DNA from: Chitinophaga pinensis
Lineage (GTDB): Bacteria > Bacteroidota > Bacteroidia > M30B66
DNA length: 5,360 bases
Reading direction: 5' to 3'
Assembly: GCA_943333015.1 (NCBI GenBank)
Contig: CALQRR010000147.1
Span: 1-5,360, forward strand
A model generated the notes under the pieces. The model had not been told where the DNA came from. It ran no database searches and saw nothing but the letters and a program-made list of their open reading frames with translations. The translations under genes were made by a program, and so were the position numbers. This document shows positions 1-5,360 of the stretch, piece by piece (the first letter of the stretch is position 1; every line of letters starts with the position of its first letter).

Positions 1-167
1 ATACCATAGGATTCGATCCGTGCGGGTGACTTATCGCCATAGGGGAAATGAGCAGTATCTCCAAAGTAGACCAATGATTCATTCGGAAGCAAATGGTGAA
101 TTGCAGCGGCGACCGTTAAGCCGCCAATACCTGAATCAAAAATTCCTATAGGAGCGTTTGGTTGCAT
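1..167 (-). CDS. murI: Glutamate racemase, N-terminal part (3' end outside window)
   Basis: MurI is a cytoplasmic, cofactor-independent enzyme that interconverts L- and D-glutamate, supplying the D-Glu of the peptidoglycan stem peptide. Only the first 55 codons lie in the window, and the frame is open to the left edge. The family's N-terminal signature is clear: [13 protein letters not shown] at residues 7-19, where D11 is the catalytic-site Asp and S12 a substrate-binding residue. [14 protein letters not shown] follows at residues 34-47, matching the family's YxGDTxxxPYGxKS block. The first catalytic cysteine is expected further downstream and cannot be checked. The ATG at 167 fits the usual start of the family, a few residues before IGIFDSG. 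No Shine-Dalgarno sequence is visible: the upstream bases are the U-tract of a terminator followed by ATTCTTGCAT. The gene lies downstream of the OmpH pair on the same strand. Family assignment is very secure. Confidence 0.96.
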   Translation of the reverse strand, partial: MQPNAPIGIFDSGIGGLTVAAAIHHLLPNESLVYFGDTAHFPYGDKSPARIESYG

Positions 168-177
168 ATGCAAGAAT

Positions 178-206
178 AAAAAAAGCACCCCAATTGGAGT
201 GCTTTT
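178..206 (-). terminator. Rho-independent terminator after the ompH pair
   Basis: Positions 181-206 form a near-perfect inverted repeat: two 11-base arms (core GCAC.CC / GG.GTGC with A/T flanks) around an AATT loop. Read on the minus strand, the one imperfect position is a G-U wobble, so all 11 pairs can form, and a run of seven U (184-178) overlaps the stem base and follows it. Read on the plus strand, the same position is a C-A mismatch. Both points indicate a terminator for leftward transcription. It starts 20 bases after the stop of the second ompH gene and ends 10 bases before the murI start, so it should end most bamA/ompH transcripts. Confidence 0.85.
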
Positions 207-226
207 CGTGCTGTATTTTAAGAAAA

Positions 227-739
227 TTATTGAAGACTCAATTTTTTCTTCACCATGCCGAGGATGTTATCACTTTCCTCCCAGAAGAGTAAAGAACCGG
301 CGGATGTATCAAAGATGTAGGTATACCCATTGTCCTTAGCAACTTGTTCAATGGCTTTTTTTGCTTTTGAAACAATCGGCTCAATCAAACTTTGCTCCTG
401 TTGCTCAAGCGATTGCTGCGCCTGCTGCTGAAAATTTTGAATACGAGTACCCAAACTCCCCAATTCTTCTTCTTTATCTTTCTTTACAAGCTCTGATAAT
501 TTGGGAGCTTCAGCTGAATACTTCTCTTGCTTGGTTCTGTACTCTGTCATCATTTCCTGAAGTTGCTTTTCAACATCCTTCGTGATAGAATCCATCCGAG
601 CCGCAGCGGCTTTTCTTTCTGGCATTAAACTAAGCAGTTCTGCAGAGTTAATATGTCCAAATTTGTTCGACTTCTGCGCCAACGCTGGCGTTCCGATCAG
701 AGCAGAGGCTACAATAGCCAGGGCGATCAATTGCTTCAT
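227..739 (-). CDS. ompH: OmpH/Skp family periplasmic chaperone (copy B)
   Basis: Predicted periplasmic chaperone of the OmpH/Skp family, 170 residues, about the family's usual length. In the family, trimers hold unfolded outer-membrane proteins in a cavity between coiled-coil arms on their way to the BAM complex. A signal peptide covers residues 1-21 (MKQ start, hydrophobic core, ALA cleavage site before Q22), with no lipobox cysteine. [15 protein letters not shown] (27-41) is the usual first strand and start of the first helix. Residues about 42-135 are rich in K, E and Q and almost free of glycine, as expected for the long hairpin arms. [20 protein letters not shown] (141-160) is the C-terminal strand block that closes the trimer body. 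The ATG at 739 is 19 bases after the stop of copy A, so the two are surely co-transcribed. A terminator follows the gene. Sequence identity to copy A is low; division of labour between them is unknown. Confidence 0.93.
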   Translation of the reverse strand: MKQLIALAIVASALIGTPALAQKSNKFGHINSAELLSLMPERKAAAARMDSITKDVEKQLQEMMTEYRTKQEKYSAEAPKLSELVKKDKEEELGSLGTRIQNFQQQAQQSLEQQEQSLIEPIVSKAKKAIEQVAKDNGYTYIFDTSAGSLLFWEESDNILGMVKKKLSLQ

Positions 740-758
740 TCTTGCGATTTAAAGTTTG

Positions 759-1343
759 TTATTTCTTTTCTGGTGCTGATGGAGAAGTACCGGTGCCTTT
801 GTCGGTATTCTGGTCATCATTTTTTTGTCCCGGTGTAAAACCCAGTGTCTCCAAAATCTGGTCACTGATATCGTACTTCGGATTTGTAAAAAGCATTGTC
901 AGATCGCTCGATTTATCAAAAACCACAGCGTAATTTTTCGCTGTTGCGATCTCCTTGATGGCGTTGTAAATTTTGTCCTGAACAGGTTTAACAAGATCCT
1001 GACGTTTCTTTAACAGATCTCCGCCTTTTCCAAAACGTTGCTTCTGTAACTCTTTCGCAGCTTGTTCCTTATCAATAATCTCATCTTCCCGCTTCTTCTT
1101 CATATCATCGGTTAGAAGAATCGATTCTGCTTGAAAATCCTTGTACATTTTGTCAATCTCGCCAAATTTTATCTCTATCTCTTTTTGCCACTGGATAGAA
1201 ATACGGTCGAGTTGCTGTTGTGCTGATTTGTATTCCGGTAGATTTTCCAGAATATACTGTGTGTCAACGTAGGCAAATTTCTGTGCCGAAACGCCTGTTG
1301 TTACTGAGAACAGAACCAAAAGCGTTAAGATGATCTTTTTCAT
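759..1343 (-). CDS. ompH: OmpH/Skp family periplasmic chaperone (copy A)
   Basis: Second OmpH/Skp-type chaperone, 194 residues from the chosen start. Residues 1-20 are a signal peptide (MKK start, hydrophobic core, VSA cleavage before Q21). FAYVDTQYILENLPEYKSA (23-41) is the classic start of the mature domain. A charged helical arm region covers about 42-130, including FGKGGDLLKKRQDLVKPVQ (104-122), typical of Bacteroidota OmpH. YAVVFDKSS (138-146) begins the C-terminal strand. After about residue 170 comes a hydrophilic low-complexity tail rich in D, N, T, K, P and G that copy B lacks. The frame stays open to an ATG at 1376, but that start would place 11 residues before the signal peptide and lies upstream of the promoter candidate at 1364-1371, so the ATG at 1343 is preferred. 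First gene of a two-gene ompH unit downstream of bamA. Confidence 0.93.
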   Translation of the reverse strand: MKKIILTLLVLFSVTTGVSAQKFAYVDTQYILENLPEYKSAQQQLDRISIQWQKEIEIKFGEIDKMYKDFQAESILLTDDMKKKREDEIIDKEQAAKELQKQRFGKGGDLLKKRQDLVKPVQDKIYNAIKEIATAKNYAVVFDKSSDLTMLFTNPKYDISDQILETLGFTPGQKNDDQNTDKGTGTSPSAPEKK

Positions 1344-1363
1344 AACCGGCTGAATGGATGGTG

Positions 1364-1371
1364 CAAAAGTA
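1364..1371 (-). promoter_or_regulatory. Bacteroidota -7 box TACTTTTG before ompH copy A
   Basis: A perfect match to the Bacteroidota -7 element TAnnTTTG lies on the minus strand in the 144-base gap between bamA and ompH copy A. Transcription would start near 1357-1360, giving a leader of about 15 bases to the ATG at 1343. The -33 element is weak: the best candidate is TTTC, 20 bases upstream, in place of TTTG. The box suggests that the chaperone pair has its own promoter, although I see no strong terminator after bamA, so read-through is also likely. Confidence 0.55.
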
Positions 1372-1487
1372 AACATTTCTCTAAGGGTTTGGAAAGGCTA
1401 AAACAACAATCGTGCAAAGCAGCTCGTAGGAATGAAATTAATCGTTTTTTACGTTTCGTTAACACTTTCAGACAACCGCCTAACACA

Positions 1488-4013
1488 TCAATTGAAGTTC
1501 TGACCAATGATAAAGTGAAACTGTCCTTTTGCCATTCCAGAATATCCCGGAACATCATCAAAACGGAATCCGTAGTCAAGACCGAGCAATCCAAACATGG
1601 GTAAAAATACCCGAACACCAACACCGCCAGAACGTTTGATATTAAACGGATTGAAATCCCTGAAATTCGTCCACGCATTTCCTCCCTCTAAAAAGCCTAG
1701 GGCAAAAACGGTTGCGGATGGATTTAAAGAAATTGGGAAGCGAAGCTCCATCGTGTATCGGTTATAGATAGGCGCATCGCCTCCTGTTTGCCCCGTTGAA
1801 ATAGATCCATCATTGTATCCCCGCAGGCCGACAATCTCAGCGCCCAGAAACTGCGCGCCCCAGGTAAGGCCGCTCAATCCTGTTCCTCCATAACGGAAAC
1901 GTTCAAAAGGTGACAATCCCTTGTTTTGGTTATAAAAACCGACAAATCCAAAGTTGGCGCGGGTCATCAACACCAATGTGTTTTTGTTGCGCGACAATGG
2001 CGTAAACCATTGTGCATCGAATTTCCATTTATGAAATTCCACCCATTTATAGCGTTGCTCCTTGGTTATCAGCTCACTGGCCGGTGTATTGTTGATGAGC
2101 GAATACGGCGGTGTAAACTGAACTGACAAGCTGATGATCGATCCTGATTTTGGATAAATAGGCGCATCCACCGAATTACGCGACAAGATGGTTGTCAGAC
2201 TGAAGTTATTTGCAAAACCATTGCTCAAGTCAAACGCCGTGGAGTTGAGCAATTCATAATACTGAAAACTTACCGTTTGCTGCAACGTGAAAAAATCGTC
2301 CGGCCAACGCAGACGACGACCATAACCAACAATTAACCCGGTGTTTTTAGTCAGACTGCGCAGAGGATCATTTTTAGCAGCGCCATTTCCAAAAATGGAA
2401 TGATAGGCAGTTACCGTTAATGAGTTAGGTTTCTTGCCACCCAACCAAGGTTCGGTAAAGGAAAGATTATAACTCTGAAAAGCACGTCCGGTAGATGATG
2501 CGTTGATGGATAAACGCTGACCGTCACCCGAAGGAAGTGGTCTCCAGGCATCTTTTTTCAGAAAACGTCTTGCACTGAAGTTATTGAACGCAAGTCCAAG
2601 ATTTCCGATGAGTCGTCCAGCACCCCAACCACCCGAAAGCTGCAACTGGTCAGAAGGCTTTTCTTCTACTTTGTATTCGATATCAACCGTTCCATCTTGG
2701 GGATTTGGCACAGGATTAACGGACATTTTTTCCGGATCAAAATAGCCCAACTGTGATAAATCCCGTTGTGTGCGGATGATGTCAGAACGACGGAACAACT
2801 GCCCCGGACGGGTTCTGATCTCCCGCATGACCACGTGATCGTTGGTTTTATCATTTCCGGTAACCGTTACACGATTGATCCGTGCCTGCTTCCCTTCGTA
2901 TACGCGCAGTTCAATATCAACTGAATCATTGTCGACAAATGTCTCTACAGGTGTTACCTGAAAAAACAAGTGACCATCATTCATATAGAGTGATGAAACA
3001 TCTGATTCAGAAGCATTCATGAACAGGTTCTGCTCGAGCGTTGCCTGGTTGTAGATATCGCCTTTCTTAATTCCTAGTATGTCGGTGAGTTGCTTGGAGG
3101 TGTATTTGATGTTTCCAACCCAGTTGATGTGACGGAAAAAATATTGCCGCCCTTCATCAATTGTAATGTCAATGTTGATATGCTTGGTATCATATTTATA
3201 TACGGAATCCTTTGCAATGCGGGCATCTTTAAATCCCTTATCATAATAGATGCTAAGCATTTTGCCCTTATCCTCGAGGTAATTGTCCTCCATGAATTTT
3301 GAGGTGCTGAAAATGCTGTACCACGGATTTTCCTTCGTGTTTTTCATTTTCCGCTTCAACTTCCGGTCTGTTACAAACGCATTGCCATTGATGATAATCT
3401 CGTGAATTTTCACCCGTTTGTTTTTCGTCACTTCAATATTCATCAACACACCGCCACCAGGAATCGTATCGGCAACAGTGCTTACATTGACTTTCACATT
3501 CATGTATCCTTTGTCGATGAAGAACTCTGTAACCGTGTTACGCGTGTTCACCATGAGGTTTTCATTGACTGGTTTCCCACGAATGAGCTTGATTTGTTCA
3601 CGCAAGTCATCGGCCTCATTCTTCTTCACCCCAACAAAGCGAAACCGCGACAAACGCGCACGTTCCTCTAGAAATATTACGAGATAAATCTTGTCCCCGT
3701 CGATGCGGTCAGCTTTCACTTCAATACCTGTAAAAAGGCCTTGCTTCCAGAGTGCTTCAATAGCACTGCTGATACGGTCACCCGGGATCATGATCTTATC
3801 CCCTTTGTTCAAACCAGAGAGCAAACGAAGAATATTCTGATCGAGGTTGCTGTTGTCTTTGGTTTGAAAACGGATATCGGCAATCTCGTATTCTTTGGGA
3901 GTACCATAGCTGATTACATCCAAGCCAGATTCACCAGGAACCTGAGCAAGCGCTGGCATCATGCTGCTCACAAGAAAAAGCAAGAAGAACAGTTGGGCGA
4001 TTCTTTGCATCAT
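1488..4013 (-). CDS. bamA: BamA, outer-membrane protein assembly factor (Omp85)
   Basis: Central subunit of the BAM complex, which folds and inserts beta-barrel proteins into the outer membrane. From the ATG at 4013 it has 841 residues, a usual size. Signal peptide 1-23 (PALA cleavage before Q24). Five POTRA domains follow at roughly 43-117, 118-196, 200-287, 292-373 and 376-451; visible marks are the IxGN/VTGN-type turns (INGN near 208, VTGN near 384) and the QLGYFD motif at 421-426. The 16-strand barrel fills about 455-841, with FTEPWLGG at 519-526 and LRGY at 730-733, the counterpart of the VRGF tip of loop 6 in E. coli BamA. The last strand is at 831-841 and ends in FN, so the final residue is not aromatic. 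The frame is open up to 4115, but that extension lies inside uppS and precedes the signal peptide. ATG at 4013 overlaps the uppS stop by four bases (ATGA); ATG at 4010 is an equally good start. Translational coupling to uppS is likely. Confidence 0.97.
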   Translation of the reverse strand: MMQRIAQLFFLLFLVSSMMPALAQVPGESGLDVISYGTPKEYEIADIRFQTKDNSNLDQNILRLLSGLNKGDKIMIPGDRISSAIEALWKQGLFTGIEVKADRIDGDKIYLVIFLEERARLSRFRFVGVKKNEADDLREQIKLIRGKPVNENLMVNTRNTVTEFFIDKGYMNVKVNVSTVADTIPGGGVLMNIEVTKNKRVKIHEIIINGNAFVTDRKLKRKMKNTKENPWYSIFSTSKFMEDNYLEDKGKMLSIYYDKGFKDARIAKDSVYKYDTKHINIDITIDEGRQYFFRHINWVGNIKYTSKQLTDILGIKKGDIYNQATLEQNLFMNASESDVSSLYMNDGHLFFQVTPVETFVDNDSVDIELRVYEGKQARINRVTVTGNDKTNDHVVMREIRTRPGQLFRRSDIIRTQRDLSQLGYFDPEKMSVNPVPNPQDGTVDIEYKVEEKPSDQLQLSGGWGAGRLIGNLGLAFNNFSARRFLKKDAWRPLPSGDGQRLSINASSTGRAFQSYNLSFTEPWLGGKKPNSLTVTAYHSIFGNGAAKNDPLRSLTKNTGLIVGYGRRLRWPDDFFTLQQTVSFQYYELLNSTAFDLSNGFANNFSLTTILSRNSVDAPIYPKSGSIISLSVQFTPPYSLINNTPASELITKEQRYKWVEFHKWKFDAQWFTPLSRNKNTLVLMTRANFGFVGFYNQNKGLSPFERFRYGGTGLSGLTWGAQFLGAEIVGLRGYNDGSISTGQTGGDAPIYNRYTMELRFPISLNPSATVFALGFLEGGNAWTNFRDFNPFNIKRSGGVGVRVFLPMFGLLGLDYGFRFDDVPGYSGMAKGQFHFIIGQNFN

Positions 4014-4759
4014 GATTGGGACTTCAGTTGTTCGCTTGTCTTTCCAAAACGGCGTTCCCGGTTTTGAAAGCTGACAATAGCATCGTAAAGATCTTCTTTG
4101 CGGAAATCCGGCCATAGTTTATCGGTAAAATACAACTCCGCATAAGAGATCTGCCAAAGCAAAAAGTTACTGATGCGATGTTCTCCGGATGTACGAATGA
4201 GTAATTCCGGATCAGGCATTCCGGCGGTGGTTAAATGATTGGCAATTGTCTTTTCGTCAATTGCTTCGGGCTGAATGGTTCCTTGCTTTACCTGATGTGC
4301 AAGTTGCTTCATGGCCTGGGTAATTTCCCAGCGAGCACTATAGCTGAGTGCCAAAACTAATGTCATCCGCGTATTCCCTGCAGTCTTCTGCTTGGCTTCT
4401 TCCAATTCCCTGCGGCACTTAGAAGGCAATGCATCGGTATCTCCAATAGATTCGAGTCGAATGTTGTTATCCATCAACGTCTTGGTTTCTTTGCTAATTG
4501 TACTAACAAGCAACGTCATCAAAGCATTGATTTCATATTTCGGACGGTTCCAGTTTTCTGTCGAAAAGGCATACATGGTGAGGTAGGAAATCCCTAGCTC
4601 AGCAGAAGCTTCTACAGTTTCCCGCACAGCTTTTACACCACTTTCATGTCCAAACGTACGTAGTTTACCTTGCATCTTTGCCCAACGGCCATTTCCGTCC
4701 ATGATAACGGCAATATGCTTCGGTAGTGTATTCGGATTGATATCTTCTTTATTCGCCAT
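4010..4759 (-). CDS. uppS: Undecaprenyl diphosphate synthase (cis-prenyltransferase)
   Basis: UppS condenses eight isopentenyl diphosphates onto farnesyl diphosphate in cis to make C55 undecaprenyl diphosphate, precursor of the lipid carrier for peptidoglycan and surface polysaccharides. It acts at the cytoplasmic membrane face. The 249 residues match the family's length and all signature blocks are present: HIAVIMDGNGRWA (15-27) with the catalytic, Mg-binding D21 and the N23/R25/W26 group; GHESG (37-41); FSTENWNRP (65-73); and the C-terminal block with R189, TSGEHR (190-195), S197 and E208, corresponding to E. coli R194, R200, S202 and E213 of the IPP/Mg site. LWPDF (215-219) and NRERRFG (233-239) complete the family pattern. 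ATG at 4759 places HIAVIMDG at the usual distance from the start. It lies 53 bases after the porG-like gene, and its TGA overlaps the bamA start. No damaged or missing key residue was seen. Confidence 0.97.
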   Translation of the reverse strand: MANKEDINPNTLPKHIAVIMDGNGRWAKMQGKLRTFGHESGVKAVRETVEASAELGISYLTMYAFSTENWNRPKYEINALMTLLVSTISKETKTLMDNNIRLESIGDTDALPSKCRRELEEAKQKTAGNTRMTLVLALSYSARWEITQAMKQLAHQVKQGTIQPEAIDEKTIANHLTTAGMPDPELLIRTSGEHRISNFLLWQISYAELYFTDKLWPDFRKEDLYDAIVSFQNRERRFGKTSEQLKSQS

Positions 4760-4770
4760 CAGAGCAATGG

Positions 4771-4790
4771 GCCGTTATAGTTCGAACGGC
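4771..4790 (-). repeat. Short hairpin in the porG-uppS gap
   Basis: A perfect 6-bp inverted repeat (GCCGTT / AACGGC) encloses an 8-base loop. It lies 11 bases upstream of the uppS ATG and just downstream of the -7 box at 4800-4807. No U-tract follows on either strand, so it is not a standard intrinsic terminator. If the promoter is active, the hairpin would sit near the 5' end of the uppS leader RNA, where it could affect stability or translation. A 6-bp stem can also arise by chance. Confidence 0.35.
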
Positions 4791-4799
4791 ATTAACGCG

Positions 4800-4807
4800 C
4801 AAAGATA
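4800..4807 (-). promoter_or_regulatory. Bacteroidota -7 box TATCTTTG before uppS
   Basis: A perfect TAnnTTTG match lies on the minus strand, 5 bases after the stop of the porG-like gene. Transcription would start near 4793-4796, giving a leader of about 35 bases for uppS-bamA. No TTG or TTTG stands at the expected 19-21 bases upstream, where the sequence is still coding for the C-terminus of the porG-like protein. This is therefore a half-supported promoter; uppS may instead be read from further upstream together with porG. Confidence 0.45.
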
Positions 4808-4812
4808 ACGGT

Positions 4813-5360
4813 TTACTTGTAAGCAGGACACTCTGCTTTTCGAGGAACGATTTTATACGTAATCGATAGCCCTGCAAAGGAATACCAGTCTTTGTTTGTG
4901 GCATTTCCACGCTGACGACCGGTATTGGATTTGCCAGGATTAACCAGTGATCGATCTGCCAATACAGCCGCCAATTCACCATTGGTTGCAAACAATACAT
5001 CCGGATCGGCATACGTTGAACTCACATCGTCGAGGTAATCGGTAAATGTTTTGCGCATGCCCCATTCCAGACTAAATCCAAGTCGGTTGAACGCATGAAA
5101 TTTCACACCTACACCAAATGGAATGGCCCCACCAATCAAGGAATAGGGTTTTCTGCTGGCATACGTGGTAGAACCCTGACCTTCTGTGCCAAGAGGTTGT
5201 AAGGCAATCCAATCGTCTTCATATTCTGCTTTGGGATTGAATCGAAATAATCCTAATCCACCAAAAATATAAGGGGTAGCGGGCGTTTCAGGATTGCCTA
5301 TCTCGTAATTGAAGAAATTGAATTGTAGCGTACCGGCAAACTCAATAATCTGAGAACGGA
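4813..5360 (-). CDS. porG: DUF6089/PorG-type outer-membrane beta-barrel protein, C-terminal part
   Basis: The frame is open from the right edge (first full codon at 5358) to the TAA at 4813, so 181 C-terminal residues are seen and the start and signal peptide lie outside. In visible numbering, short amphipathic strands alternate with loops: LQFNFFNYE (11-19), PYIFGGLGLFRFNP (29-42), IALQPLGTEGQG (51-62), AIPFGVGVKFHAF (78-90), LGFSLEWGMRKTFTDYLDDV (93-112) and the last strand YSFAGLSITYKI (161-172). LQPLGTEGQG and RKTFTDYLDDVS are blocks I recognise from the DUF6089 family. P. gingivalis PorG, to my knowledge an outer-membrane partner of the PorK/PorN rings of the type IX secretion system, is encoded next to uppS-bamA-ompH-ompH in the same order, which supports the assignment. 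The visible part ends in ECPAYK after the last strand, so the C-terminus is not a typical aromatic-ended barrel signal. In-frame TTG and internal starts (for example near 5139) are not real starts. DUF6089 membership is firm; a type IX role is inferred from family and context. Confidence 0.75.
   Translation of the reverse strand, partial: RSQIIEFAGTLQFNFFNYEIGNPETPATPYIFGGLGLFRFNPKAEYEDDWIALQPLGTEGQGSTTYASRKPYSLIGGAIPFGVGVKFHAFNRLGFSLEWGMRKTFTDYLDDVSSTYADPDVLFATNGELAAVLADRSLVNPGKSNTGRQRGNATNKDWYSFAGLSITYKIVPRKAECPAYK

Noticed and set aside
1442..1465. Possible terminator after bamA (CGT/ACG arms around a T run)
   Set aside because: The stem is only three base pairs, with no convincing extension and no properly placed U-tract.
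1340..1678. Minus-strand frame of 112 codons across the bamA 3' end and the following gap
   Set aside because: It overlaps conserved bamA barrel codons in another frame, has no family resemblance, and its second half covers the ompH promoter region.
4014..4115. N-terminal extension of BamA to the ATG at 4115
   Set aside because: The extra 34 residues are uppS codons read in another frame and come before a complete signal peptide.
4131..4350. Possible catalytic change in UppS (ALSYSARWEI at 137-146 where E. coli has a glycine pair)
   Set aside because: Related Bacteroidota enzymes, as far as I recall, have similar SYS-RWEI variants here; all catalytic and substrate-binding residues are present.
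361..4586. Open frames of 60 to 108 codons on the plus strand (for example 361-585, 1389-1604, 3402-3687, 3741-4067)
   Set aside because: They lie wholly or mostly antisense to well-supported genes, show no recognisable domain, and several overlap each other in different frames. They are shadows of the minus-strand genes.
4749..5012. Minus-strand frame of 87 codons overlapping the porG-like gene
   Set aside because: It is out of frame with the porG-like coding sequence, which shows family blocks and stays open to the window edge.
5137..5139. A start for the porG-like protein at 5139
   Set aside because: The codon is TTG in the middle of a conserved strand region, and the same frame continues upstream with family-like sequence to the edge of the window.
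1..5360. A previously undescribed system
   Set aside because: All coding space is explained by known envelope-biogenesis families in a known order; no defence, mobile, CRISPR, tRNA or retron-like signal was seen.

Overview
The window looks like chromosomal DNA of a Bacteroidota bacterium, most likely a Cytophagales-type member. The evidence is a DUF6089/PorG-type outer-membrane protein (PorG belongs to the type IX secretion system, found only in this phylum), a Bacteroidota-style BamA, two tandem OmpH/Skp genes, no clear Shine-Dalgarno sequences, and two perfect TAnnTTTG boxes (the Bacteroidota -7 promoter element) in the intergenic gaps. The genus is not determined.

Every supported gene is on the minus strand, so the locus reads from right to left: porG-like (5' end outside the window, ends at 4813), uppS (4759 to 4010), bamA (4013 to 1488, overlapping the uppS stop), a 144-base gap with a promoter candidate, ompH copy A (1343 to 759), ompH copy B (739 to 227), a rho-independent terminator (206 to 178), and the first 55 codons of murI (from 167, running off the left edge). 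No gene-free stretch exceeds 150 bases. I see no RNA genes, mobile elements, CRISPR arrays or signs of recent transfer.

The genes form an envelope-building cluster. UppS makes the C55 lipid carrier for peptidoglycan and surface glycans. BamA folds and inserts outer-membrane beta-barrels. The two OmpH/Skp proteins are predicted periplasmic holdase chaperones for those barrels. The PorG-like protein is itself a small barrel and probably part of the type IX secretion machinery. MurI supplies D-glutamate for peptidoglycan. From memory, Porphyromonas gingivalis has the same porG-uppS-bamA-ompH-ompH order (around PG0189 to PG0193), so this is a conserved housekeeping island and not a new system. 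The points worth a second look are local: the promoter layout, the terminator placed almost on the murI start, the uppS/bamA overlap, the divergent Skp pair and the non-aromatic last residue of BamA.
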